From Lysinibacter sp. HNR (lineage in GTDB: Bacteria; Actinomycetota; Actinomycetes; Actinomycetales; Microbacteriaceae), in assembly GCF_029760935.1 (NCBI RefSeq), contig NZ_CP121684.1, positions 62,001 to 126,000 on the forward strand: DNA of 64,000 nt, written 5' to 3'. Both the position numbers and the translations under genes were made by a program. The first letter of the stretch is position 1. Each line of letters opens with the position of its first letter. The notes beneath the pieces are model-generated. The model saw only the letters and a program-made list of their open reading frames with translations. It was not told where the DNA came from and searched no databases. Below, in pieces: positions 18,561 through 27,946 of this stretch.

Positions 18561-18950
18561 GTTGTGAGACGGTTATCTCCCGTTGGGTAGCAACCTGACG
18601 CACTTTCTTATCACGCTCAGGTGTAGTGAGTACGTGCCACCGGGTGAAGGCCCACGTGTCTCATTCCCCAGGACAGGCCGGTCGAGGGTTAGTTCCACAG
18701 TCTGCGGCAAAAGTGGTTGTGTCTTAGGCGTTACGAAGGGCTTTTGCTCAGCGTGTATTGCATCGACACCGGTCTTTTAGCGTTCGGTAGGCAGCAGCGT
18801 TTTGGCACCCTCGTGTCCCCGTATTGTTACAGGTACTTCTGTGGTCCGGATGGCGTGAAGTGTGCTCACTCGTGGGATGCCGTGCTTGTCTCCACTAGAT
18901 ACCCAAGTTGTCTTTACCCCAGAGTGACCACCGGCCAGGATCAACACGCT
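18561..18950. other. Intergenic region, 390 bp, nothing recognised
   Basis: This lies between the 3' ends of the convergent surface-protein and tex genes. Short open frames on the + strand have no start signal or recognisable product. No strong hairpin with a T-run was seen. Confidence 0.5.
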
Positions 18951-21353
18951 TTAGTCGCGAACCGTAAACCCGGCAGCTCGCAGGGCATCCGCCACGGAGC
19001 CGGAAGCCGAGGTGTTGCCACGGTTGTTGCGTGAGGTTCCGTCGGTTGTGCGGTTGTTACGCTGGGAGGGGCCGTTTTTGCCGTCGCGTCCCGGGGTGCT
19101 CCCCGCGGGGCGCTTTCCGCCCGCGCGCTTTCCGCCCGCGGCGGTGGGGTCGTCGTCGAGGCGCAGGCTGAGGCCGATGCGTTTGCGTTCAACATCAACC
19201 TCCATGACCTTGGCCCGGACAACGTCACCCGGCTTGACGATCTCTCGGGGGTCGGAGACAAATTTGGTGCTGAGGGCTGAAATGTGAACCAACCCGTCTT
19301 GATGGACTCCCACATCCACAAACGCACCAAAGGCTGCCACATTGGTTACCACACCCTCGAGGATCATTCCGGGGTGCAGGTCGGAGATTTTTTCAACACC
19401 CTCCGCAAAAGAGGCGGTGGCGAAGGTCGGTCTTGGGTCTCGTCCGGGTTTTTCAAGCTCGGCAAGTACATCGGTGATGGTGGGAAGGCCAAAAGTGTCG
19501 TCTGCGAGTTCTGCTGCCCGAACGCGACGGAGTTCTACGCTGTTGCCGAGGAGCGTGGGAACATCGGCCCCGGTGACCGTGACGATGCGCGCCACTAGCG
19601 GGTAGGCTTCGGGGTGCACTCCGGAGGCATCTAGCGGGTTCTCACCGCCCCTCACCCGGAGGAATCCCGCGCAGAGTTGGAATGCTTTGGGTCCGAGGCG
19701 GGGAACCTGAGAGAGCGCTTGGCGGGAGGCGAAGGGGCCGTTGGTGTTTCGATACTCCACGATACTCTCGGCGAGCCCGGAACCGATGCCGGATACTCGA
19801 GTGAGCAGTGGCGCGGAGGCGGTGTTGAGGTCCACTCCCACCCCGTTTACACAGTCTTCAACCACGGCATTGAGCGAGCGGGAGAGGGCGGTGTCGGGCA
19901 GGTCGTGTTGGTATTGGCCCACTCCGATTGATTTGGGGTCGATTTTTACGAGCTCCGCAAGAGGGTCTTGGAGGCGCCTTGCAATAGACACTGCCCCACG
20001 AATGGACACGTCGAGGTCGGGTAGCTCTTGCGAGGCAAATGCCGATGCGGAGTAGACGGAGGCCCCGGCCTCGCTGACAACGATCTTGGTGAGTTTGTGT
20101 TCGGTCTGGAGCCGCACCAGCTCTGCCGCGAGCCGATCTGTTTCACGTGAAGCAGTGCCATTGCCGATTGCTATGAGCTCAACACCGTGTGCGGCGACAA
20201 GTGTGCTGAGCGTGGCGAGGGACTCCTGCCATTTATTGTGGGGCTCGTGAGGGTAGATGGTGTCGCTGGCAACCACTTTGCCGGTGGCGTCAACCACTGC
20301 AACCTTGGTACCGGTGCGAAATCCCGGGTCGAGGCCGAGGGTAGCACGCTGTCCGGCGGGGGCCGCGAGGAGGAGGTCGCGCAGGTTCGAGGCAAATACT
20401 GCGATGGCGTCTTCCTCCGCTTTCTCACGAAGACGGGTGCGCAGATCAACCTCAAGACGCATGAGAATGCGTCCCCTCCAGGAGGTGCGCACGGCTCCCA
20501 TGAGCCATGAGTCTGCGGGGCGGCCCTGGTCGCTGATGCCAAACTGTGTGGCAATTGCCATTTCGTAGGGGGTGATTGCGCGAGGGTCGTCTTCTGAAGG
20601 GGTTGGCTCGATTGAGAGCGATAGAATCTCTTCTTTGCTTCCCCGTAAAAGTGCCAGTATTCTGTGTGAGGGCAGACGGGTAAGGGGCTCAGAGAAGTCG
20701 AAGTAGTCGGTGTATTTGGCGCCTTTGCCCTCGGCACCTGATTTGACGGAGGAGACCAGTGTGCCCTGTTCCCACAGTCGTTCTCGAAGACGCCCAATGA
20801 GGTCGGCGTCTTCGCCAAAACGTTCGGTGAGGATGCTGCGAGCGCCATCGAGAGCCGCGGCCGCATCCGCAACACCCTTATCGGGAACGACGTAGGACAG
20901 TGCCTCTTGCTCGGGGGTGAGGCTCGGGTTGTTGAGCAGGGAATCTGCAAGTGGTTCAAGTCCCGCTTCGCGTGCGACCTGGGCGCGCGTGCGACGCTTT
21001 ACCTTGTAGGGCAGGTAGATGTCTTCTAGGCGAGCCTTGGAGTCGGCGGCGTTGATATGAGACTCAAGCTCTGCCGTGAGTTTGCCCTGTTCGCGGATCG
21101 CCTCAATGATTGCCACCCGGCGCTCAGACAGTTCGCGCAGATAGCGTAGGCGTTCCTCAAGAGTGCGTAGCTGAGTGTCGTCGAGCATGCCCGTGACTTC
21201 TTTGCGGTAGCGGGCGATGAAGGGCACGGTGGAACCCTCGTCGAGTAGCGCTATGGTTGCTTCGATCTGCCCCACCCGCACACCAAGTTCGTTGGCAATC
21301 TGTTGGGGAATAGAGGGAAGAGGGAAGCTCGTGGTGTTTGCTAAGGAAGTCAC
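18951..21353 (-). CDS. tex: Tex family RNA-binding transcription accessory protein
   Basis: An 800-residue cytosolic protein with the full Tex layout: N-terminal helical region ('IPQQIANELGVRVGQIEATI', 'VPFIARYRKEVTGMLDD'), YqgF/RNase H-like domain ('LGLDPGFRTGTKVAVVD', about residue 335), helix-hairpin-helix region ('GVGVDLNTASAPLLTRVSGI'), and a C-terminal S1 domain ('GMILEGVVTNVAAFGAFVDVG', about 645-715). A basic, Gly/Asn/Arg-rich tail of about 70 residues follows. Start is GTG 21353. Tex binds nucleic acid and affects transcription and stress tolerance in other bacteria. It is monocistronic here as far as visible. Confidence 0.96.
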   Translation of the reverse strand: MTSLANTTSFPLPSIPQQIANELGVRVGQIEATIALLDEGSTVPFIARYRKEVTGMLDDTQLRTLEERLRYLRELSERRVAIIEAIREQGKLTAELESHINAADSKARLEDIYLPYKVKRRTRAQVAREAGLEPLADSLLNNPSLTPEQEALSYVVPDKGVADAAAALDGARSILTERFGEDADLIGRLRERLWEQGTLVSSVKSGAEGKGAKYTDYFDFSEPLTRLPSHRILALLRGSKEEILSLSIEPTPSEDDPRAITPYEMAIATQFGISDQGRPADSWLMGAVRTSWRGRILMRLEVDLRTRLREKAEEDAIAVFASNLRDLLLAAPAGQRATLGLDPGFRTGTKVAVVDATGKVVASDTIYPHEPHNKWQESLATLSTLVAAHGVELIAIGNGTASRETDRLAAELVRLQTEHKLTKIVVSEAGASVYSASAFASQELPDLDVSIRGAVSIARRLQDPLAELVKIDPKSIGVGQYQHDLPDTALSRSLNAVVEDCVNGVGVDLNTASAPLLTRVSGIGSGLAESIVEYRNTNGPFASRQALSQVPRLGPKAFQLCAGFLRVRGGENPLDASGVHPEAYPLVARIVTVTGADVPTLLGNSVELRRVRAAELADDTFGLPTITDVLAELEKPGRDPRPTFATASFAEGVEKISDLHPGMILEGVVTNVAAFGAFVDVGVHQDGLVHISALSTKFVSDPREIVKPGDVVRAKVMEVDVERKRIGLSLRLDDDPTAAGGKRAGGKRPAGSTPGRDGKNGPSQRNNRTTDGTSRNNRGNTSASGSVADALRAAGFTVRD

Positions 21354-21529
21354 CTAAAGAATTGTTGCAGGTTTTGGGGGGAGATGTGGTCGTACTGTCC
21401 TGGTGTGTGGATAACTAACTCGGTAGGGCTTTCCGCTGCGGCATGATCTTAGCGGTATTGGCGAAGGTGCACGATTGATGATGTTGGTTGCACAGGGTTG
21501 GGAGCGGCGCAGTGTCAGTGGTGGGTGGG

Positions 21530-21541
21530 TAGAGTATGCGC
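21530..21541 (+). promoter_or_regulatory. -10 box TAGAGT in front of the VOC gene
   Basis: TAGAGT at 21530-21535 is followed by 6 nt and the ATG at 21542: another leaderless arrangement. It favours the second of two nearby ATG codons. Confidence 0.5.
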
Positions 21542-21880
21542 ATGACACTCACACTCGGTATGGTTACAATCGACAGCCTTCATCCCGCACCCCTCGCCCG
21601 CTGGTGGGCTGAACGCCTTGAGGGCACCATCGTGGAGGAAAACGACGGGTGGTTTTATATCATCAATGTTCCCGGTTGGGGCGTTTCCCTGGGCATCCAG
21701 AAGGTGGGGGAGGTCACTCCCGGTAAGAACAAGCTTCATCTTGATTTTATATCAACAGACTCCGCGGCTGATGTCGCTACGTTCATTAAAGCTGGTGCGG
21801 CCCGGGTCGCTGAGCACAGTGTGGGGGACTATAGCTGGACCGTGCTGGCCGACCCCGACGGAAACCAGTTCTGCCTCTAG
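21542..21880 (+). CDS. VOC (glyoxalase/bleomycin-resistance-like) superfamily protein
   Basis: A 112-residue single-domain protein with the beta-alpha-beta-beta-beta pattern of the VOC fold: 'GMVTIDSLHPAPLARWWAERL' at the start, 'LHLDFISTDSAADVATFIKAGA' in the middle and 'WTVLADPDGNQFCL' at the C-terminus, the last motif being typical of the family. VOC proteins bind a divalent metal and act as lyases, dioxygenases or drug-sequestering proteins; the substrate cannot be told. Convergent with coaBC, 29 bp apart. Confidence 0.85.
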   Translation: MTLTLGMVTIDSLHPAPLARWWAERLEGTIVEENDGWFYIINVPGWGVSLGIQKVGEVTPGKNKLHLDFISTDSAADVATFIKAGAARVAEHSVGDYSWTVLADPDGNQFCL

Positions 21881-21909
21881 GGATTCACCGACCTCCACCA
21901 ACGGTACAC

Positions 21910-23325
21910 CTAGCCGAGGGCATCAAGTATGGTGCCCGCTACCTCCTGTTTTGTGCCGGAGGCATCCGAGACAATCTCACCGCTGCCACGAATAATCACA
22001 ATCGTGTTGTTGGGAGAGCCAAATCCTTCTTCCCAACTCACTGCGTTGAGCACTAAAAAGTCAGCACCCTTACGCTGAGCTTTTGCGCGTCCCAGCGCGA
22101 GTAGTTCTTCTCTGTTTGCCGCGGTCTCCGCCGCAAATCCCACGATTGTCTGCTCCGGTCGTTTATGCTCTGCGAGGGTGGCCAGGATATCCGGGTTTTT
22201 TACCAGGGTAAGGGTGAGGGTATCCCCAGTATTCTCCTTTTTAATCTTTGATTCGGAGACCGTTTGGGGGCGATAATCAGCAACCGCAGCCGCCATAATA
22301 ACAGTGTCGGCGGTGCGAGAGCTTGCGGTCATCTGCTCGAGAAGTTCTGTCGCGGTTGTCACTCGCACCACGGTGAACTGGCCCTTCCCCCGCCCGGTGT
22401 CACTGGACATGAGGGAAGCATCGGGGGTGGGGGAGGTCTCCGAGAAGCGAGCGGCACTGGCCGCAATGCCCGCCTCAACCTCCGCATCAACCTGAGCGGC
22501 AACGAGGGTAACCCGAGCACCACGCTGCAGGGCCGCCTGCGCCAGGGCAAAGCCCTGCTTGCCGCTGGAGCGGTTTGCCAAAAAACGTACCGGATCAAGT
22601 GGTTCTCGAGTTCCCCCCGCACTAATAACAACGTGGCGTCCGCTGAGGGAACTCGGAGTATTTTGGGCGAGAAGGCGCGAGTTGTGATTGACTGCTGTGT
22701 TTGGGTCGGTGACGGTCTTGTGATCGGTTGCTCCGCCCAGCCCGGTGGCCAGGCCGCGATTGGTGGCCACGGAGAGCGTGTGCCGCACAATGTCCTCGGG
22801 CTCGCTCATCCGTCCCACTCCAACGTCGGTTCCCGTGAGCATCCCGCTTGCTGGACCCACAAAGTGGAATCCACGGCTTTTCAGGAGACTCACGTTGGCC
22901 ACTGTGGCCGGGTTTTCCCACATTTCGGTGTGCATGGCGGGGGCAAGAACCACGGGGGCGTGTGAGGCGAGGATAGTGTTCCCCAGCAGATCGTCGGAGA
23001 TTCCGGCGGCGATCTTTGCTAGGGTGTTGGCCGTGGCCGGGGCCACGACGATAAGGTCGGCCTGCTGGCCCAGCGATACGTGACGCACCTCATCCACCTC
23101 ATCGAAGATCGAGGTGTTGAGCGGGTTGCGGCTGATTGCCTCCAGGGTGGGAGCCCCCACAAAACGCAACGCATTTTTAGTGGCGATGACGTGTACGTCG
23201 TGCCCCATTTTCACGAATTCACGGATGAGGTTTACCGCCTTATAAGCGGCTATCCCGCCGGTTATCCCCACCACGATGTTAAGCGGCGATGTCGTCTCGG
23301 GCAGTATTGGTTGCTGCGCTGTCAT
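21910..23325 (-). CDS. coaBC: Bifunctional phosphopantothenoylcysteine decarboxylase/phosphopantothenate-cysteine ligase
   Basis: A 471-residue coenzyme A synthesis enzyme. The N-terminal CoaC flavoprotein part starts 'VVGITGGIAAYKAVNLIREF' and includes the substrate-clamp motif PAMHTEMWE; the usual Asn is His, as in mycobacterial enzymes. The C-terminal CoaB part carries 'ISAGGTREPLDPVRFLANRS' and the Lys-rich loop 'SKIKKENTG'. CoaB joins 4'-phosphopantothenate to cysteine, and CoaC decarboxylates the product using FMN. The ATG at 23325 follows an AGAGGA site. The gene is 40 bp behind the TPP enzyme on the same strand and probably co-transcribed with it. Confidence 0.96.
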   Translation of the reverse strand: MTAQQPILPETTSPLNIVVGITGGIAAYKAVNLIREFVKMGHDVHVIATKNALRFVGAPTLEAISRNPLNTSIFDEVDEVRHVSLGQQADLIVVAPATANTLAKIAAGISDDLLGNTILASHAPVVLAPAMHTEMWENPATVANVSLLKSRGFHFVGPASGMLTGTDVGVGRMSEPEDIVRHTLSVATNRGLATGLGGATDHKTVTDPNTAVNHNSRLLAQNTPSSLSGRHVVISAGGTREPLDPVRFLANRSSGKQGFALAQAALQRGARVTLVAAQVDAEVEAGIAASAARFSETSPTPDASLMSSDTGRGKGQFTVVRVTTATELLEQMTASSRTADTVIMAAAVADYRPQTVSESKIKKENTGDTLTLTLVKNPDILATLAEHKRPEQTIVGFAAETAANREELLALGRAKAQRKGADFLVLNAVSWEEGFGSPNNTIVIIRGSGEIVSDASGTKQEVAGTILDALG

Positions 23326-23365
23326 GAGGGGTCCTCTCGTGGTTGCTGTCTTAACGATGCCACAC

Positions 23366-25207
23366 TTACGAGGGAGAATGCCGACCCTGCTCTGGGGGCG
23401 AGGACACTCCGTTCACGCGCTGTACCTCTCGTTGCACGGGGCTGAGGACGCTTCGTGACACCTGGCAATCGAGCAGGATCGTTCCCCGTGCACCGGCCGC
23501 GCACCACTCCCGTAGCGCTTCGAGATCGTCAAGTCGTTCCACCCGTACCCCCTGCGCGCCGAGGGCGCTGGCAAGTCCGGCAAAGTTGATGTTGGGGATA
23601 TACATCGGAGTTTCGTCAAGTCCCATCTCACCGTAGAGATGAACTTCCGCGCCGTAGGCTTCGTCGTTCCACACCACAATGATGCAACTTTGTGTGGTGC
23701 GAATGGCGGTTTCAAGGTCTGCAAGCGCCATGAGGCCGCCGCCGTCACCGGTGTTTAGCACGACTGTTGTGTCGGGAGCGGCGGCGGCAATACCGGGAAC
23801 AGTGCCCAGACCCAACCCGATGGTCTGGTAGGTAGTTCCGAGCAGCAGCATGCGCTCGGGTGAAGTGATGGGCCAGAACATATTTGCCCAGCTCAAAAAA
23901 TGTCCACCGTCGTTAGTGACGTGTCGATCAGACGGAAGCAACTGCGCGATGCGTACGGCCAGGGCTCGGGGGTCGAGGCGCCCGTCGGAGCACAGGCCGT
24001 GGGGATGGTCGACATCTCCCACATCACGAAAACGAAGCGTGCCTCCCGGTTCCAGCCCCGCAGTCCTTTCCCGCCAGCGTTGAGATGCGGTGAGTGCGGG
24101 AATAGTTTTATCCCTGGCGGTGCGGGTTGCTGTTATGGCCTCGCCCAGCAGGTTCAGGCAGGCGCGCGCGTCACCCCGCAGGAGCAGCTGAGTGATGGGC
24201 GCCTTGGAGCGAGGCGGGGGCACGGGTTCCGTGTCTATGCGGATCAGTACGGTGCCCGGCCCAAAGAGCTCGCCGAAGCACATTGTGAACTGGTTAAGGC
24301 TTGCCCCCACGACCAGCACCACGTCGGCTTCAGAGATTTTTGTCATGGCGTTCTTTTGCCCGAACCCTCCCGTGACTCCAAGATCGTATCGGGCCTCGGG
24401 GAAAAGTCCGCGTGCGAGCGCCGTTGTTGCGGTGAGCGCCCCCAGGGTCTCGGCGATGGAGGAGAGTTCGGGGCCCGCCGCAGAGAGCCAGGCACCGCGT
24501 CCGGCAAGCACAAGTGGGCGTTGGGCCTCCGTGAGCGCGGCCGCCGCGGTTTCTAGTGTGGCCCAGAGATTCGGGTCGTTGAGGTCGGGTGCTTGATCGG
24601 GCATGGGTAGGGGCATGGGTATGGGCGATGCGGCACCGGGCGATGCGGGGGTGAACGGTGCGGTGCGGAGTGGTGGGGTGGTAAGCGGTGTCTGGTTCGA
24701 GGTATCGTCTTGCACGGTGGTGATTTCTGCGGCGGCAATGTCGTAGGGAATTCCCAGTACTACCGGACGTTTGGTCTTCAGCGCTTCCGCAATCGCGCGG
24801 TTAACCGTTCCCTCAACATCTGTGGTGGAAAGGGTATGGGTGGATACACCAACGGCGTCCGCGAGTTCCTCCTGGTTAACATCCCATGGACGTGGACCAC
24901 TAAGGGGTACGGTACCAACAACCAGGAGGATCGGGGTGCGGGCTTGGGTCGCTTCGGCGAGAGCTGTGAGTGTGTTGGTGAACCCTGGACCGTAGGTTGT
25001 GGTGGCAATCGCGAGGTTGCCGGAAACTCGAGTGTAGGCATCGGCGGCGGCGACCGTGGCGCTTTCGTGGCGAACCGCGGTGTATGTTATTCCCCGCTTG
25101 ATGAGTGCATCAATGAGGTGGGCATTGCCGTTGCCCATGAGGCCAAAAGCGTGCGTGGTGTGCCGGGAGAGGGCGGTTGCGAGTGTGTGCGGCAGGCTGG
25201 CTGACAT
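23366..25207 (-). CDS. Thiamine-diphosphate-dependent enzyme, acetolactate synthase-like
   Basis: A 613-residue TPP enzyme with the three-domain acetolactate-synthase fold. The catalytic Glu is in 'VRHESATVAAADAYTR' (about residue 43), the central FAD/NAD-like domain around 215-355, and the TPP/Mg site 'NTGDGGGLMALADLETAIR' to 'WND' near 500. A Pro/Met-rich linker (about 185-215) separates the first two domains. Members act as acetolactate synthase, benzoylformate decarboxylase, oxalyl-CoA decarboxylase or similar; the absence of a neighbouring ilvN argues against the main branched-chain enzyme. The ATG at 25207 has an AAGGA site. It lies upstream of coaBC in a likely two-gene operon. Confidence 0.85.
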   Translation of the reverse strand: MSASLPHTLATALSRHTTHAFGLMGNGNAHLIDALIKRGITYTAVRHESATVAAADAYTRVSGNLAIATTTYGPGFTNTLTALAEATQARTPILLVVGTVPLSGPRPWDVNQEELADAVGVSTHTLSTTDVEGTVNRAIAEALKTKRPVVLGIPYDIAAAEITTVQDDTSNQTPLTTPPLRTAPFTPASPGAASPIPMPLPMPDQAPDLNDPNLWATLETAAAALTEAQRPLVLAGRGAWLSAAGPELSSIAETLGALTATTALARGLFPEARYDLGVTGGFGQKNAMTKISEADVVLVVGASLNQFTMCFGELFGPGTVLIRIDTEPVPPPRSKAPITQLLLRGDARACLNLLGEAITATRTARDKTIPALTASQRWRERTAGLEPGGTLRFRDVGDVDHPHGLCSDGRLDPRALAVRIAQLLPSDRHVTNDGGHFLSWANMFWPITSPERMLLLGTTYQTIGLGLGTVPGIAAAAPDTTVVLNTGDGGGLMALADLETAIRTTQSCIIVVWNDEAYGAEVHLYGEMGLDETPMYIPNINFAGLASALGAQGVRVERLDDLEALREWCAAGARGTILLDCQVSRSVLSPVQREVQRVNGVSSPPEQGRHSPS

Positions 25208-25612
25208 GACAGATCCTTGTTAATAAACGCAAGATTAATTAGTGGAGCCGTTTATGTCTCGCCGGGTGTGGCAGCAGAGCCCTTTTTTCGAGCACCTTAG
25301 CGGGGTTCTGGGGGAAGTATCCCGCTGGACACTTCGATTTTATCGGTATTCAGTGATGATTAGGTATCTTTAAAATTTAATGTGGAATGATTGAGGATGC
25401 CGGTAGTAGAGTACGCGCTATTTGCGGACAGCTGTCGCCGGTTTAACCCCGCACTGTTCTTCGAGCGCACGGAGAATGTCATAAGTAGCGGGGCGGCGCA
25501 GACAGCTGGTTGTGGTGTTGTCGGGAGAAATCCATGTGTTTATAGTGGAAAGCATGAAGGTCTGTGTTCAGATCGAATGCATAATTGAGTCATAACTCAG
25601 TGAGGAGTAACG
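25208..25612. other. Divergent intergenic region, 405 bp
   Basis: It lies between the TPP gene (left, reverse) and the monooxygenase gene (right, forward). No gene is supported. A small palindrome TGAGT-CATA-ACTCA (25586-25599) and a CATAAT -10-like box (25580-25585) lie just in front of the monooxygenase. Confidence 0.45.
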
Positions 25613-27490
25613 GTGCAGTTTCATCATCACGGATACGTTTCGGCAGATCCCCGAGTTCAACCGGCCGCGGGCGTGGGGATTAACCGTCCCGAGGAGTTAC
25701 CCGCAGAGGTTGATGTGCTTATTGTGGGGTCGGGTCCGGCCGGAATCATCACGGCTGCTCAGCTTGCTCAGTTTCCGGGGGTGGTCACGCGTGTTATCGA
25801 GCAGCGCCCCCATCGCCTGATGCTCGGGCACGCGGATGGTATCCAGGCCCGCAGCGTGGAGACTTTTCAGGCGTTTGGTTTTGCCGAGCAGATTATCCAG
25901 GAGGCCTATCAGATCACCGAGATGATGTTTTGGAAACCTGATCCTCAGAATCTTAAGAATATTGTTCGCGCGGCTCGCGTCGTTGACGACCCCGGCGGCA
26001 TCAGCGAGTTTCCCCACCTTATTGTGAATCAGGCCCGTGTGATCGATTACTTTGCCCAGTACGCAAAAAATTCTCCCGCTCGCCTCGAAGTTGACTACGG
26101 TTATAAGTTTGTTGATCTGGAGGTGACGGGGCAGGGAGAATATCCCGTGACCGTCACCCTGGAGCACACCTCTGGTCCCCGCGTGGGCGAGTCTATGACG
26201 GTGCGGGCAAAGTATGTTGTGGGGGCAAACGGGGCTCACTCCGAGGTGAGGCACTCGATTGGCGGTAGGTTTGCCGGTGACCAGGCCTATCACGCCTGGG
26301 GAGTTATGGACGTGCTGGCCATGACGGATTTTCCCGATATTCGTAAGAAGTGTGCCATTCAATCGGAAGATGGTGGCAATATTTTGCACATCCCCCGAGA
26401 GGGAAACTACCTTTTCCGCATGTATGTTGATCTGGGAGAGGTTGCCGAAGACGATAAAGGGCGGGTGCGCGAGACCTCGATCGAACAGATCATTCAGCGC
26501 GCAAACGCGATTCTGTATCCCTATTCGCTCGATGTTCGTGATGTGGCGTGGCATAGCGTGTACGAGGTTGCTCACCGTCTTACCGATCGCTTTGACGATG
26601 CCCACTCGCACGGCGGCCAGACCCGCGAGCCTCGGGTCTTTCTCATGGGTGATGCGTGCCACACCCACAGCGCAAAGGCGGGCCAGGGTATGAACGTCTC
26701 GATGCAAGACGGCTGGAATCTGGCGTGGAAGCTTGGATATGTGCTCGAGGGTCGTAGCCCCGAGGCCCTGCTTGAGACCTATTCCGATGAGCGTCAGGTG
26801 ATCGCTCAGAACCTGATCGATTTTGATAAAGAGTGGTCAACGCTTATGGCAAGGCGTCCCGAAGAGTTCGATTCACCCTCGCAGCTCGAAGACTTTTATG
26901 TGCAGACCGCCGAGTTTCCGGCCGGTTTTATGACACAGTATCAACCTTCCATGCTCACGGCCGAGGCCACCCATCAGGGTTTAGCCACGGGGTTCCCCCT
27001 GGGGAAACGATTCAAGTCGGCGCAGACCGTGCGGGTTGCCGACGGGGTTCCAGTGCACCTCGGCCACCATCACCGGGCGGATGGTCGCTACCGCATCTAC
27101 GCTTTTGCGGATGAGCGGGGTGCCGCGCTTGATCGCTGGGCCGAGTGGATGCTGGATTCACCAGACTCTCCGGTCGAACGATACACCCCAGCGGGCACCG
27201 ATCGCGACCACCTCTTTGATGTTAAAGCGGTGTACCAGCAGCCACACTTTGAGGTCGATATTACGCGGGTTTCGCGGCTGTTTTTGCCGCTCAGCGGGCC
27301 ACTGCAACTTGTTGACTACGAAAAGATCTATGCTGCTGTTCCCGAGCACGACATCTTCGAAGAGCGCGGTATCAGCAGGGAGGGCGTTGTTGTTGTGGTG
27401 CGACCCGATCACTACGTTGCTCATGTGTTGCCCCTGACCGCGACGGCCGAGCTGGCTGAGTTTTTTGAGCCGCTATTTTTGGAGAGATAA
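25613..27490 (+). CDS. FAD-dependent aromatic hydroxylase, phenol 2-monooxygenase/3-hydroxybenzoate 4-monooxygenase type
   Basis: A 625-residue flavoprotein hydroxylase. Residues 30-400 hold the FAD domain: GxGxxG as 'VLIVGSGPAGIITAAQLAQF', 'GHADGIQARSVETFQAFG', the DG-type motif 'YVVGANGAHSEVRHSIG', and 'FLMGDACHTHSAKAGQGMN'. The last ~170 residues match the thioredoxin-like dimerisation domain of phenol hydroxylases. It would use NAD(P)H and O2 to add a hydroxyl to a phenolic ring. Length and N-terminus fit MobA-like 3-hydroxybenzoate 4-hydroxylases slightly better than phenol hydroxylases. The GTG start has a GAGGAG site 5 nt upstream. No ring-cleavage genes are nearby. Confidence 0.9.
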   Translation: MQFHHHGYVSADPRVQPAAGVGINRPEELPAEVDVLIVGSGPAGIITAAQLAQFPGVVTRVIEQRPHRLMLGHADGIQARSVETFQAFGFAEQIIQEAYQITEMMFWKPDPQNLKNIVRAARVVDDPGGISEFPHLIVNQARVIDYFAQYAKNSPARLEVDYGYKFVDLEVTGQGEYPVTVTLEHTSGPRVGESMTVRAKYVVGANGAHSEVRHSIGGRFAGDQAYHAWGVMDVLAMTDFPDIRKKCAIQSEDGGNILHIPREGNYLFRMYVDLGEVAEDDKGRVRETSIEQIIQRANAILYPYSLDVRDVAWHSVYEVAHRLTDRFDDAHSHGGQTREPRVFLMGDACHTHSAKAGQGMNVSMQDGWNLAWKLGYVLEGRSPEALLETYSDERQVIAQNLIDFDKEWSTLMARRPEEFDSPSQLEDFYVQTAEFPAGFMTQYQPSMLTAEATHQGLATGFPLGKRFKSAQTVRVADGVPVHLGHHHRADGRYRIYAFADERGAALDRWAEWMLDSPDSPVERYTPAGTDRDHLFDVKAVYQQPHFEVDITRVSRLFLPLSGPLQLVDYEKIYAAVPEHDIFEERGISREGVVVVVRPDHYVAHVLPLTATAELAEFFEPLFLER

Positions 27491-27533
27491 CCTCGGTGAG
27501 ACGGGATAAAAATACGGATTTGCTGGGAATGGT

Positions 27534-27887
27534 TTCCGAGTTTTTGGCGGTCACCTCAGGTGAGCCACTTTTCAGAACTTTGAAGAGAAGGTTCCTCCCG
27601 AGGAGAGTCAGACGATTGTGCACGCAGAACTCACCACGCCTCACGGTCTTACCCTGATGGTCACAGGACACCCTTGCTCAGACGAGTACATCCCGGGTAA
27701 GCACAGCTACTTTGTCGTGCTTAATGGAATACCGCAGCAAGATGACCTGCTCACGGGTTTCCACGAGAAGCTTTCCGAGGGTGCAACCATACACGACCCC
27801 CTGGCGCAGGGACCGTGGGGCAACAAGTTTGCGATGCTCACGGATAAGTTTAACGCAGTCTGGTTTGTCAACGTCAAAGGTGCGTAA
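27534..27887 (+). pseudogene. Broken PhnB-like VOC family gene
   Basis: Read in one frame, the DNA gives FRVFGGHLR, a TGA stop at 27561, then ATFQNFEEKVPPEESQTI joined to HAELTTPHGLTLMVTG and 'PWGNKFAMLTDKFNAVWFVN'. This is the middle and C-terminal part of PhnB/DUF-type VOC proteins (about 135-150 residues in full). The N-terminal ~30 residues are missing and a stop interrupts the rest. An 89-codon frame beginning with GTG 27618 remains open, but it lacks the first VOC half and has no clear ribosome site. I read it as a decaying gene. Confidence 0.75.
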
Positions 27888-27946
27888 ACCGCATCCACTT
27901 CCGTGCGTCACAGGGATTTCGCCGTAACGCGTGGTTGGATAGGAAC

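Noticed and set aside
18583-19034. Forward frames between the surface gene and tex
   Set aside because: Partly antisense to tex, no ribosome site and no family pattern.
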